Source: Bog-473 sp963781955 (lineage in GTDB: Bacteria; Actinomycetota; Acidimicrobiia; Acidimicrobiales; RAAP-2). From it: a stretch of DNA of 64,000 nucleotides. The stretch covers positions 1 to 64,000 of the forward strand of contig CAWAHU010000002.1 in assembly GCA_963781955.1 (NCBI GenBank), written 5' to 3'. The notes beneath the pieces were generated by a model. The model did not search any database and had not been told where the DNA came from. It saw only the letters and a list, made by a program, of their open reading frames with translations. The position numbers were made by a program, and so were the translations under genes. Shown piece by piece: positions 18,435 through 27,130 of the stretch (position 1 is the first letter of the stretch; every line of letters begins with the position of its first letter).

Positions 18435-19031
18435 TCACTGCGGGAGGTCGAGGAACGCGACCGACAGGTGCAAGAGCTCGGCGCGCAGGGCGCCGTCGTC
18501 GAGGTCGGCAACCAGAGGGTGAGTCACGGCACCTCCGATGGCCGACGCCACCATGGCCACCTGCGTCCGCCGCGTGCTGTCGTCACGGCCTCCGAGGAGC
18601 GCCCGGAACAGACGCTCCATGAACTGCTGGAACGGGTCGTGCTGCGCCAACAGGCGGACGATCACGGGATCGTGTTGGAGGGTGCTCACAAGACGACGCC
18701 GTCCGATGGCGAGATCGATGACTCGGCCCAAGAGCCGCTCCACCTGGGCCGTGGGACCCTCGACATCGGCTTCGACGGCTTCGAGTGCCGGCTCGAGGCG
18801 GCCCAACTCGACCGTCACCGCGGCGACGACGATCGCCTCCTTCGTCTTGAATTGGTGGTAGACCGCGGCCTTGGTGACCCCGACCGCGTCGGCGATCATC
18901 TGCAGCGACGTCCCGCTCACCCCGTAGGCGGCGAAGAGGTCGAGCGCGGCCGTCGCGGTGCGCATCTGCGCCGCGCTGTAAGGCGTCGCACCCAGACGGG
19001 CGACCGTGGCGGACCCACCGCGCGAAAGCAT
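18435..19031 (-). CDS. TetR-family transcriptional regulator
   Basis: The 198-residue protein has the TetR N-terminal helix-turn-helix (ALDLFAAYGVSGTSLQMIADAVGVTKAAVYHQFKTKEAI) as a contiguous domain at about residues 25-70, followed by a helical ligand domain. The start ATG has TACGGT exactly six bases upstream and no ribosome site, so the message is probably leaderless. Twin palindromes lie 33-71 bases upstream, between this gene and the divergent DUF6125-like gene, and are the obvious targets. It likely represses itself, the APH-like gene and the divergent gene. Confidence 0.88.
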   Translation of the reverse strand: MLSRGGSATVARLGATPYSAAQMRTATAALDLFAAYGVSGTSLQMIADAVGVTKAAVYHQFKTKEAIVVAAVTVELGRLEPALEAVEADVEGPTAQVERLLGRVIDLAIGRRRLVSTLQHDPVIVRLLAQHDPFQQFMERLFRALLGGRDDSTRRTQVAMVASAIGGAVTHPLVADLDDGALRAELLHLSVAFLDLPQ

Positions 19032-19063
19032 GGCCCGACCGTAGCCGCGTCGCTTGTCGTGAC

Positions 19064-19102
19064 CTAGCCGGTCGGCTAGCTTCGTCCTAGCCGACCGGCT
19101 AG
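19064..19102. promoter_or_regulatory. Twin TetR operators in divergent promoter
   Basis: Two 16-bp sites occur: CTAGCCGGTCGGCTAG at 19064-19079 and CTAGCCGACCGGCTAG at 19087-19102. Each is palindromic apart from its central two bases, and each is the exact reverse complement of the other. Their centres are 23 bp apart, about two helical turns, which suits two TetR dimers. The left site is 33 bases from the TetR start and the right one 34 bases from the divergent ATG. Confidence 0.75.
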
Positions 19103-19135
19103 CCAGGGCCGGCCGAGTCCCCGGGGAGGAGCACG

Positions 19136-20275
19136 ATGACAGAGCACGACGACGAGCAGCTCGACGAGTTCCTGGAGATCCGCAAACCGGGGGCCCACCT
19201 CGAAGACGGCGTGGTGATGGACGACTTCGTCCTCATGCTCGGGGTGGATCTCACCAACTATCCCAAGTTCTCCCGGGTAGACGACGGCGTCACCTACCCG
19301 AAGACCGGACTCGACATCCGTCAGGAACTCGACGTCGACTCCGGCGCCGAGCTGCCCGACTACAGCGGGCCATACCGGGCGGACCTCCGCTTCACGGACT
19401 TCTCCCGGGAGGCGCTCGCCACGAGGTTCCTCCCGTGGAGCGAGCGGTACCTCCGGCTCTGCGTCGACGGGTGGGCGGCCGAAGTGGCCCGGCGCTACGG
19501 GCCAGACACCATGGCGGAGATCGAATGGACGGCGTGGAACGATCAGGTTGTCCCCGAGATCGAGCGCATGAAGGGCGAGTTCCTGCCCGCCGACACCACC
19601 TATTCCGATCCCAATCGGAGCGTCCCGGAACGCGAGCGAAACCGAACCAGGGTCGACTACACGGGACTGTTCACACCGAGGCCACGCACCGCCGAGCTCG
19701 GCAAGGAGGCTCTCGTCCGGTGGTTCCTGGGCAGCCACGAGTACCTGCTCCAGTGCATAGAGGCGTGGGCCACCCAGATCACGGTGCGCTACGGGCTCGA
19801 CCAGATGTTCGACATCCAATGGACATTGTGGGGGGACTCGGTGCTCCCCGGTGTGAGGGAGCTCAAGGCCGAGTACCTCGGGATCACGGGCAACACGGTC
19901 GAGGACTGGATGAAGGACCTGCAGCTCGACGCCACTGCACTTCCGGGCAAGGCCTTCGACCTCTCGTTCGAGATGCCCGAGCCCGATGTGGGGATCATGA
20001 CCTTCAACCGCTGCGTGGCGGTGGATCAGTGGGAATCGATGGGCCGACCGGACATCCTGGAGAAGAACTGCCATTCCACGTGCCCCAAGTCGATGATCGT
20101 GACCACCAAGATGTACAACCCCAACATGAAGGTCGAGATCCTGGCCATCCCGCCCCGCCGGGACCCCGGCGACGTGTGCTGCAAGTGGCGCTTCAGCATG
20201 CGCAATGAGGACGACCCGGAGTACGTCCCCGTGACGTTGACCTCCAAACCCGAGCGTCCCGAGGACGACGACTGA
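19136..20275 (+). CDS. DUF6125-like protein with an internal duplication
   Basis: The 379-residue soluble protein has two homologous segments, about residues 77-152 and 180-253. Each runs from Y(S/T)G through LxRWFLxxHEYLLxCxEAWAxxxxxRYG to W(T/N)xWxDxVxPxxxxxK. A C-terminal cysteine-rich domain follows (FNRCVAVDQWE, CHSTCPKSM, VCCKWRF). The C-terminal pattern resembles DUF6125 proteins as I recall them. The conserved cysteines suggest metal or cofactor binding. GGGGAGGAGCACG precedes the ATG, and the twin TetR operators lie in its promoter. Its substrate is unknown; TetR control suggests induction by a small molecule. Confidence 0.65.
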   Translation: MTEHDDEQLDEFLEIRKPGAHLEDGVVMDDFVLMLGVDLTNYPKFSRVDDGVTYPKTGLDIRQELDVDSGAELPDYSGPYRADLRFTDFSREALATRFLPWSERYLRLCVDGWAAEVARRYGPDTMAEIEWTAWNDQVVPEIERMKGEFLPADTTYSDPNRSVPERERNRTRVDYTGLFTPRPRTAELGKEALVRWFLGSHEYLLQCIEAWATQITVRYGLDQMFDIQWTLWGDSVLPGVRELKAEYLGITGNTVEDWMKDLQLDATALPGKAFDLSFEMPEPDVGIMTFNRCVAVDQWESMGRPDILEKNCHSTCPKSMIVTTKMYNPNMKVEILAIPPRRDPGDVCCKWRFSMRNEDDPEYVPVTLTSKPERPEDDD

Positions 20276-20313
20276 GCGCGACGACCTGACCGTCCTGTTC
20301 GACGACGGCTGGC

Positions 20314-20700
20314 TCAGTAGCCTGCGGCCTCCGGGTCCGTCAGCGGCAGGCGGAGCCAGGCGAGCATCTGGCGGAGCTGGTCGTAGGCCGCCAGGCGGGC
20401 CGCGTCGGTCCCCTCGGACTCGGCCTCCCGGACCGGCTCCCACAGCCGGTGCACCATGGCCGGCCCGAGCTCGAGAAGCCCGCCACTCCCCGCTGATGCC
20501 CACTTCGCCAACACGTAGCGGACCAGCGCTCCCGGCGGTAGCCCGATCGCGTCGGCCAGCTGGTCGATGGTCCCCATCGGGTCGACCGCGGCGTACAGGG
20601 CGATGTCTGCCTTGAAGTTGGCGTCGGGGTCGTCGGCGGCCCATGGGCCGGTCCAGGCGACGAGCTCGACGGACCTCGGCGATTCCCTCTCGGAGTCCAT
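20314..20700 (-). CDS. DUF6027-like protein
   Basis: The protein has 128 residues, with WTGPWAADDPDANFKADIALYAAVDP at its start, then a small helical helix-turn-helix-like part (QLADAIGLPPGALVRYVLAKWA) and an acidic helical tail. I recall this arrangement as DUF6027, an actinobacterial family of unknown role, but cannot verify the number. The ATG at 20700 is the last plausible start. The same frame runs upstream without a stop into CsbD-like sequence (see that entry), so the true boundary between the two genes is uncertain. Confidence 0.6.
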   Translation of the reverse strand: MDSERESPRSVELVAWTGPWAADDPDANFKADIALYAAVDPMGTIDQLADAIGLPPGALVRYVLAKWASAGSGGLLELGPAMVHRLWEPVREAESEGTDAARLAAYDQLRQMLAWLRLPLTDPEAAGY

Positions 20701-20784
20701 CAGGTCATCTTGTCGGACGGCGGCGGGCCCGGCGGGCGGGACACGGTGCGTGCCGCGCCTGATCGACGCCGGGGCCACCGCCAT

Positions 20785-20962
20785 ACGCTGGCGCTTGACG
20801 GCGTCCTTGACCTTCTCCCCAGCCTGCTTGAGGTCGGTCTTGGCTCTTTGCGCCCTACCCTCCGCCTCCTTCGAGCGGTCGACCCGCCACGCGTCCGGCC
20901 ACCTCCTTCAGCGCTCCCTCGACGGACACTGCTGCGTTCTTGGCCTTGTCCAGCGACGACAT
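20785..20962 (-). pseudogene. CsbD-family stress protein, frameshifted
   Basis: From ATG 20962, behind GCGAGGAGGCACC, the frame reads MSSLDKAKNAAVSVEGALKE and VAGRVAG, as in CsbD-like proteins. It then hits an early stop. A one-base slip near 20881-20888 restores DRSKEAEGRAQRAKTDLKQ and AGEKVKDAVK, the conserved CsbD end. After this the frame has no stop and runs into the DUF6027-like gene, so a second indel or a real fusion is implied. CsbD proteins are small general-stress proteins of unknown mechanism. Confidence 0.6.
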
Positions 20963-21123
20963 GGTGCCTCCTCGCTGCGGCAGCACCGCACCGCCCCACC
21001 AGTGCGGATACCAGGTGAACGAGTGATCGAATCCGCACCCCTGTGTCATGGCCTCGAACTGGGTGCGCGTCCCCGCGGATCCGGCTAGACCTTGCGCTCG
21101 AGGGCGTCGACAGCGAGGACACC

Positions 21124-22026
21124 GTGACAGAACCCGTGATCATCGAGGCGGCCATCAACGGGGCTACCACCAAGGAGCGCAACCCACACGTCCCTGTCAC
21201 GCCCGAGGAGATCGCCGCGGACGCACTGCGGTGCTTCGATGCGGGCGCCTCGATCGTCCACAACCACATCGATCGGTACGGCACCACCGTCGCCGCGGCG
21301 GCGGAGCGGTATCTCGAGGGCTGGCGGCCCATCCTCGCGGCCCGACCCGATGCGCTGGTGTACCCGACGGTCCACTTCGGGACGTCGATCAGTTACGAGC
21401 ACCTGATCCCACTGGCCGAGAGCGGGCTCCTGCGCCTCGGCATCGTCGACCCGGGCTCGGTGAACCTGGGGTCGACCGACGCGGAGGGCCTACCGACCGG
21501 GGGGTTCGTGTACGCCAATTCCTTCGATGCGGTGCGACGCGCGTTCGAGATCTGCCGCGCCTGGCGGCTCGGCCCCAGCCTCGCCATCTACGAACCGGGG
21601 TTCCTCCGGACCACGGTCGCGTGGTGGCGCGCCGGTCGGCTACCCCCCGGGACGATGGTCAAGCTCTACTTCTCGACCGAGCGCGGGCTCTTCGGCGCAC
21701 CCTTCGGCCTCCCCCCGACCACGAAGGCGCTCGACGCCTACCTCGAGATCCTCGCTCCGACCGCGTTGCCCTGGGCGGTCTCGTTGGCGGGTGGCGACGT
21801 CGTCAACAGCGAGGTTGCGGAAGCCGCGCTCGAGCGGGGAGGTCACCTCCACCTGGGTCTCGAGTTCTACGGCGGTGAAGGTGAGCCCACCAACGCCGAC
21901 CTGGTCGGGGCGGCGGTGGCAGCGTGCCGTGCCACCGGCCGTGGCGTGGCCACGCCCGCTGCGGCAGCGCGCATCCTCGGTCTGCCCCGGACCCGGCCGG
22001 CGGCACAAATGGGCGAGCGCACCTAA
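21124..22026 (+). CDS. BKACE (DUF849) beta-keto acid cleavage enzyme
   Basis: The 300-residue protein is a TIM-barrel BKACE/Kce relative. It starts VIIEAAINGATTK, carries the metal-binding HNH motif (SIVHNHIDRYG), and ends with a LHLGLEFYGG segment near the third ligand region. BKACE enzymes condense a beta-keto acid with acetyl-CoA to form acetoacetate and a CoA ester. The GTG at 21124 has GCGAGGACACC before it. Its stop overlaps the stop of the convergent CoA-transferase gene, leaving no space for a separate terminator. It may serve the catabolic island that begins here. Confidence 0.82.
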   Translation: MTEPVIIEAAINGATTKERNPHVPVTPEEIAADALRCFDAGASIVHNHIDRYGTTVAAAAERYLEGWRPILAARPDALVYPTVHFGTSISYEHLIPLAESGLLRLGIVDPGSVNLGSTDAEGLPTGGFVYANSFDAVRRAFEICRAWRLGPSLAIYEPGFLRTTVAWWRAGRLPPGTMVKLYFSTERGLFGAPFGLPPTTKALDAYLEILAPTALPWAVSLAGGDVVNSEVAEAALERGGHLHLGLEFYGGEGEPTNADLVGAAVAACRATGRGVATPAAAARILGLPRTRPAAQMGERT

Positions 22027-23244
22027 GCGCGATCGGCGGCGTCGGGGTACGCCACCGCCCCGCTCGTCTTGAGAAGGCCGATCTCACCGTCGGTCAGGCC
22101 GAGCTCGCGGAGGATCTCGCCAGAGTGCTCGCCGAGCAATGGCGGCGGCCTGCGGTGGACGGGGCGTCCCCCGTCGAGGTTGAACGGGGTGTCGACGACC
22201 CGGAGGTCCGGGATCGCCGGGTGCGGGAGCCCGGTGAGCATACCGAGGGCCTCGAACTGTTCGTCCGCCACGAAGTCGGCCACGGTGCGGACGGGGCTGC
22301 AGGGGACGGACCGCTCCCGCAGCACGGCCTGCCACACATCGGCCTCCTTGGCCAGGAACCGGCTCTGGAGCACGGCGCGCAGGCGGTCGCGGTTGGCCAC
22401 GCGGTCGAGAATTGCTGCGGAAGTCTGGATCGCCGGGCAGGTCGGGGAGACCCAGTCCGGCGCAGAGCGCGGCGAAGAGCTGATCGTTGCCGCAGGAGAC
22501 CATCAGTTCGCCCCTGGCGGTGGTGAACACCTCGTAGGGGGCGAGGAACGCCGCCGCGCTGCCATGCCGTTGCGGTACCTGTCCGGAGCCCAGGTACCCG
22601 GAGATGAGGTACGAGAGCCACCAGGCGGCCGTCTCGTAGAGGCTGACCTCGACGTGGGAGCCCGCGCCGGTCTCCGTGCGCGAACGCAACGCTGCCTGGA
22701 TGCCGACCGTGGCCCACAGTGCCGTGCCCAGATCGACGGCGCCGATACCCAAGCGGACCGGTGGGCCGTCCGGTGCTCCGGTCACCGACATGATCCCGCT
22801 CTCGGCCTGCAGCACGGGGTCGTAACCGGGCCAGTCCCGCTTGGGGCCGCGTGACCCGTACGCACTGATGGAGCAGTAGACCAACCCCTGATTGTGGAGG
22901 CGGAGCGACTGGTAGTCCAGGCCCCGCCGGGCCAGTGACCCCGGTCGGAAGCTCGACACCACCACGTCCGATCGGTGGGCCAGCCGAGTGACGATGTCGC
23001 GCCCGCCATCGGTGTCGAGGTCGACCGCCAGGCTCCGCTTGTTGCGGTTGCAGGCGAGAAAGGTGGCGCTCTGGTCGTTCCAGGCCGGCGGCCGCCAGGC
23101 GCGGGTGTCGTCGCCCGACGACATCGACTCCACCTTGACGACGTCCGCACCGAGGTCACCGAGCAGCATGGTGCAGTACGGTCCGGCGAGATTCCGCGTC
23201 AGATCGAGCACGGAGATCCCCGCGAGCACGTCGGAGGCTTGCAC
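22023..23244 (-). pseudogene. CaiB/BaiF-family CoA-transferase, frameshifted
   Basis: The N-terminal frame begins at GTG 23244 and reads a class III CoA-transferase: LAGISVLDLTRNLAGPYCTM, LGDLGADVVKVE, then RNKRSLAVDL and QAESGIMSVTG. Near 22406-22411 the frame breaks. The adjacent frame completes the family with ANRDRLRAVL and RSVPCSPVRTVADFVADEQ to the stop at 22023. A one-base repair gives about 405 residues. The start codon directly follows the stop of the esterase gene, so both are one operon. CaiB-type enzymes exchange CoA between carboxylic acids. Confidence 0.83.
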
Positions 23245-24282
23245 CTACCGCGAGCCCGTGGACCCGATGGCCGTGCGCAGGGCATCGAGCTTGGATCGGT
23301 TGAAGTCGGCCATGAGGGGCCCGCCGGCAGCCGGCGGGATGGCGTCGGCGCCGTGGTACATGCCGGGGACCACGACCAGTTCGGCCTCGATGCCAGCGTC
23401 ACGGAGCTTCTCGGCGTAGGCGACGTCCTCGGCGTGGAAGAGGTCGAGGTTCCCGACGCCGATCCAGGCCCTGGGCAGGCCGGACAGATCCTCGCGTCGG
23501 GCGGCCGCGGCATAGGCCGGCGCATCGGCCGTCGGTGACCGGCCCAGGTAGCTGGTCCAGCCGAACCGGTTCGACGCCGGGCTCCAGACGAAGTCACCCG
23601 TGCCGGCGTGGTCCGCCCGCAGGGCACTGCGGTCGTCGAGCATCGGGTACACGAGGAGCTGGAAGCAGACGGGCACCTCGTTGCGGTCGTGCGCGAGCTG
23701 GGCCAGGCCGGCAGCGAGTCCGCCGCCGGCGCTGTCCCCGCCGATCGCGATCCGGGAGCGATCCACCCCAAGGTCCTCGGCGTGATCGCCCAACCATCGG
23801 AGGCCCGTGTAACAGTCCTCGAGCGGTGTCGGGAACGGGTGCTCCGGAGCGAGGCGGTAGTCCACCGACACCACGAGCACTCCGAGCTCGTCGGCCACTT
23901 GGCAACAGAACTGGTGCCCAATGGCGGGCGTTCCCATGACGTACCCGCCTCCGTGGATCCATAGGAGTGCGCCACTCGGGCGGGTCCGGTCAGGGGGCTG
24001 GTAGAGATGGACCTCGACGGGGTCGCGGCCCTCCACCACCGCCTGCGCCACGTCGTGGACGATCCCAGACGCCACCCGGTCCGGCACGGGCAACGCCCGG
24101 ATGAATCGGAGCGACCGCTCGTTGGTGAGAGAGAAGGGCACGAAGAGGACCGGGGAGCGCAGCTCGGGGGGGACCAGCCTGATGGCCCGTCGCCAGCGCG
24201 GCGCCTGCGTCGTGGTCACCACGGCCAAGGCGGCACCGGCCACCGCACCAATGGCGAGACCGGCGACAACCCTCTTCTTCAC
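23245..24282 (-). CDS. Alpha/beta-hydrolase, HSL-type esterase
   Basis: The 345-residue protein starts with a membrane anchor or signal-like helix (VVAGLAIGAVAGAALAVV). The HSL-family oxyanion motif HGGGYVMG and the nucleophile elbow GGDSAGGG follow, with SVDYRLAPEHPFP between them. A late histidine (GMYHGAD) completes the triad. I chose GTG 24282 because GGAGGAGAAGGAGC lies just upstream. It ends where the CoA-transferase begins. It could hydrolyse an ester or lactone of the compound handled by the neighbouring genes. Confidence 0.85.
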   Translation of the reverse strand: MKKRVVAGLAIGAVAGAALAVVTTTQAPRWRRAIRLVPPELRSPVLFVPFSLTNERSLRFIRALPVPDRVASGIVHDVAQAVVEGRDPVEVHLYQPPDRTRPSGALLWIHGGGYVMGTPAIGHQFCCQVADELGVLVVSVDYRLAPEHPFPTPLEDCYTGLRWLGDHAEDLGVDRSRIAIGGDSAGGGLAAGLAQLAHDRNEVPVCFQLLVYPMLDDRSALRADHAGTGDFVWSPASNRFGWTSYLGRSPTADAPAYAAAARREDLSGLPRAWIGVGNLDLFHAEDVAYAEKLRDAGIEAELVVVPGMYHGADAIPPAAGGPLMADFNRSKLDALRTAIGSTGSR

Positions 24283-24375
24283 GCTCCTTCTCCTCCCGCT
24301 GGCGAGGTCCCATCCAAGCACGTCCGTCTGGCGGTGGCACGACTGCGACGGGTCCCGCTGGACGTTCCCGCCTGC

Positions 24376-24786
24376 TCACACGGGTGGCTCGGGCCCATCC
24401 ACCACGAAGCCCGTCACGACGGCGAACTCGATGCGTGCCACGCGTTCGGCGTCCTCGCCCCGGATCCACGACGACGGCGCGACGACCCCGGCGACGGCCA
24501 ACTCGTCCGCTCGCAGAACCTCGCACAGCGTGCCGATGGCGTGGACGTGCCAGCCGGTCTCCCGCTCCGGGTCGAAGGAGTCCACCTGAAACGCCACCAC
24601 GGTTCCCTCGCCTTCACCGGCGAGAACGGATCCGGAGTGGATGCCGAACACGACGGTCTCGCCGATGACACAGAAGTTCACGGGGACGATCTCAGGGAGT
24701 GCACCCACCACGACGGCCACGCGCCCGACCGCGGCCCGCGCCATCAGATCGAGGCACTCGGTCCTGGTGATCTCCCGGCGTCGCAC
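24376..24786 (-). CDS. Pyridoxamine 5'-phosphate oxidase-like flavin/F420 split-barrel protein
   Basis: The 136-residue protein has the split-barrel layout: an N-terminal helix (CLDLMARAAVGRVAV), strands PEIVPVNFCVIGETVVF, then VVAFQVDSFDPERETGWHV. Such proteins bind FMN or F420 and act as reductases or heme-linked enzymes. The GTG start has GGAGGGAGGTGCGG upstream. It sits alone between the esterase and the LLM monooxygenase. The cofactor is not decided by sequence. Confidence 0.75.
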   Translation of the reverse strand: MRRREITRTECLDLMARAAVGRVAVVVGALPEIVPVNFCVIGETVVFGIHSGSVLAGEGEGTVVAFQVDSFDPERETGWHVHAIGTLCEVLRADELAVAGVVAPSSWIRGEDAERVARIEFAVVTGFVVDGPEPPV

Positions 24787-24892
24787 GTAACCGCACCTCC
24801 CTCCGCACGCAAGGGCCTCACTTCGAAGGTGATCGCTGCCGACGGGTCTGAGAAGGGTCCTTGGTCACGAGGGGCCGGATCCGGCACCCGAC

Positions 24893-25752
24893 TCAGAGTC
24901 GCTCGTTGACCGCGCGCAGCGCCTCGAGCTGCTCCAGGTGGTGCTCGAGCGAGTGGTGCACGAAGTTGGCCAGGACGATGGTGACACCGGCGTCGGCCAG
25001 CCCGCCGAGGGCATCGGCAGCAGCCTCGGGCTCCGCCAGCGGGTCGAGGGGACGCCGGGGGGGCAACCGGACCTCGAAGCCTCCGGGCACCTCCACCTGG
25101 CTGAGCCAGGCCGCGGCCTCTTCGGGTGTGACCGCGAACGGGCACCAGCCGTCCGCAAGGCGGGCCGCCCGGCGCAACGAGCGCAGCGTGCGCCCGCCGA
25201 CCCAGAGGGGAACCCGGTCCTGCCGGGCCCGAGGGTCGATGACCAGCCCCCCGAAGGAGTAGTAGGCACCCTCGAAGGCGGGCTCCTTTGCCGAGAGCGC
25301 CGCGCGCAGTGCCACCATGGCCTCGTCGGCGCGCGCCCCCGGTCGTCGAAGGGCACGCCGAGGAGGTCGAACTCCTCGCGGAGTGTGCCCACGCCCACGC
25401 CCAGGATCAGACGGCCGCCACTCACCACGTCGAGGGTCCCGTAGCGTTTGGCGATCTCCAGGGGATGGTGGTAGCCGAGCACGATCACATTGGTGGCCAG
25501 GCCGATGCGGTCGGTGCGCGCAGCCACGTAGCCGAAGGTGGCAAGCGGATCCCAGTAGGTGGCACCCCGGCGCTGCGCCTGGTCCCGGGGGACTCCGACG
25601 TGCTCACTGCAGGTGAGGTGGTGATACCCGAGACGATCGGCCACCTCGGCGATGCGCGCGATGTCCTCGATGCCCGCCGACTCCTCCCACCTTGCGTGGG
25701 CTCCCGGCATCATCGTCACGACCGGCGTGCCGACCGCAAGCCGCATCGCCAT
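24893..25752 (-). pseudogene. LLM-class flavin/F420-dependent oxidoreductase, frameshifted
   Basis: The N-terminal frame from ATG 25752 has the LLM signature: ARIAEVADRLGYHHLTCSEH, RTDRIGLATNVIVLGYHHP and VVSGGRLILGVGVG. After GVPFDDRG the frame breaks at a run of five C at 25336-25340. The next frame supplies ADEAMVALRAALSAK, VPLWVGG and LADGWCPFAVTPEE to the end at 24893. The repaired protein is about 286 residues. LLM enzymes use F420H2 or FMNH2 to oxidise or reduce small organic molecules, and mycobacterial examples act in lipid degradation. It lies 14 bases after the binding-protein gene. Confidence 0.82.
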
Positions 25753-25766
25753 CCCCGGCTCTCCCG

Positions 25767-27035
25767 TCAGCCCGCGGCGGCCGAGTACTGCACAGAGTTG
25801 CGGGCCGCGTCGTACCGGCCGATGTACACCGGCCCCAGGGGATAGGGGCGCCCGGGTCCGAACGAGACCGGGACCGCCGAGCCGGGGATGGTCACGCCGT
25901 GCAGCGCGTACCCGGCCTTGATGAAGCTGGCCCGGGTCAAGTTCTTCCCCGCCCCCCTGGCGATGTCGGTGAAGAGCGCCAGGTTGTCGCAGGCGTCCTG
26001 GACCGCGTAGAAGCTCTGGTCCGACCCGGTGATCGGCTCGGCCGGCGGCGTGATCCTGTCATTGGGGTACGCCTTGTGTACGACCTGGTAGCACCGCTGG
26101 TCGGCCGCCTGGTGCCACGTCTGGTAGTTGTCGAGGACCGCGCTGGTGGTGACCAGGTTCTTCAGGTAGATCGGCGAGATCGACGACGCGATGACGGCCG
26201 TGTTCACCGAGCCGTTGTTCGTGGCCACCCAAGGCGGGTCGTATGAGCTCTGGGCCGACTGGAGCGAGTCGGGCCACACCAGCGACCCGGTGCCCACCGC
26301 GACGACCTCGTCCACCCCCGATGCCTTGAACCGCTGGGCGATCACGTTGGCCTGCTGGTAGGTGGCCGTCTGGTCACCGGGCGGAGCGGAGTCGACCGCG
26401 CTCGACACCACGTCCACGTGCAAGCCCTTGAGCGCGCGCTGCACGACCTGGAGCTCGCGCTGGTCGGTGACCCCCCCGGCGAAGACTCCCACCTTCTTCC
26501 CCTTGAACACACCGTGGCGCGTCAGCACGGCCAACTGCACCGGGTCGTAGGCCAGTGGCGGCGCCTGCATGGTGAAGTTGGGCGTACTGGCGGACGCGGT
26601 GACACCCTGGTCCATGCCGTTGATGGTCGGGATCCCATACTGGGTGAGGTAGCAGTCCGGCTGCTGGGGGGCAAAGGCGACGAAGACGTGGTCGTCCTGG
26701 GCCAGCTGCGTGCACGCCGTGGCCGCAGCGGCCGTCCCGACTGGGTTCACCGCCACCAGGAACGGGACCAGCTTGCGGCCGCCAACACCGCCGTGAGCGT
26801 TGACGTCGGCGATCAGGGCGTTGTAGGCGTCCGCGTAGTTCCCGTGATCCAGCGTGATGCCGAACTTGCGCACCGCGGACAGGTCCACGTACGGGACGCC
26901 GACGCGGATGGTCGTGGCCGTGACTCCTTGGCCAGAGGAACCCGACGTGCTGGCTGACGCCGGTGCTGCGCCGGCGGCGCTCAGGGCACTCATCAAGAAT
27001 GCGCCGACGGCGAGCGCGGCAAGGTGCTTCCGCAT
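25767..27035 (-). CDS. Branched-chain-type ABC transporter substrate-binding protein
   Basis: The 422-residue protein has a type I secretion signal (MRKHLAALAVGAFLMSALS to an ASAS cleavage region) and a LivJ/K-like two-lobed fold: TTIRVGVPYVDLSAV, DVNAHGGVGGRKL, VGVFAGGVTDQREL. No lipobox cysteine is visible, which is unusual for a Gram-positive binding protein. I chose ATG 27035 because GGAGG lies directly upstream. The ATPase and permease genes for such a system lie 15 kb away at 42.3-45.9 kb. Members of this subtype bind aromatic or fatty-acid-like ligands as often as amino acids. Confidence 0.83.
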   Translation of the reverse strand: MRKHLAALAVGAFLMSALSAAGAAPASASTSGSSGQGVTATTIRVGVPYVDLSAVRKFGITLDHGNYADAYNALIADVNAHGGVGGRKLVPFLVAVNPVGTAAAATACTQLAQDDHVFVAFAPQQPDCYLTQYGIPTINGMDQGVTASASTPNFTMQAPPLAYDPVQLAVLTRHGVFKGKKVGVFAGGVTDQRELQVVQRALKGLHVDVVSSAVDSAPPGDQTATYQQANVIAQRFKASGVDEVVAVGTGSLVWPDSLQSAQSSYDPPWVATNNGSVNTAVIASSISPIYLKNLVTTSAVLDNYQTWHQAADQRCYQVVHKAYPNDRITPPAEPITGSDQSFYAVQDACDNLALFTDIARGAGKNLTRASFIKAGYALHGVTIPGSAVPVSFGPGRPYPLGPVYIGRYDAARNSVQYSAAAG

Positions 27036-27130
27036 GCTGAACCTCCGAGATGGACGGCCAAAGTGTGCCATCCCGGCCGGTCCGACTCCCGGCGGGCGGC
27101 GTCAGCCTGCTCCCGGGCGGTGTGAGCGAG

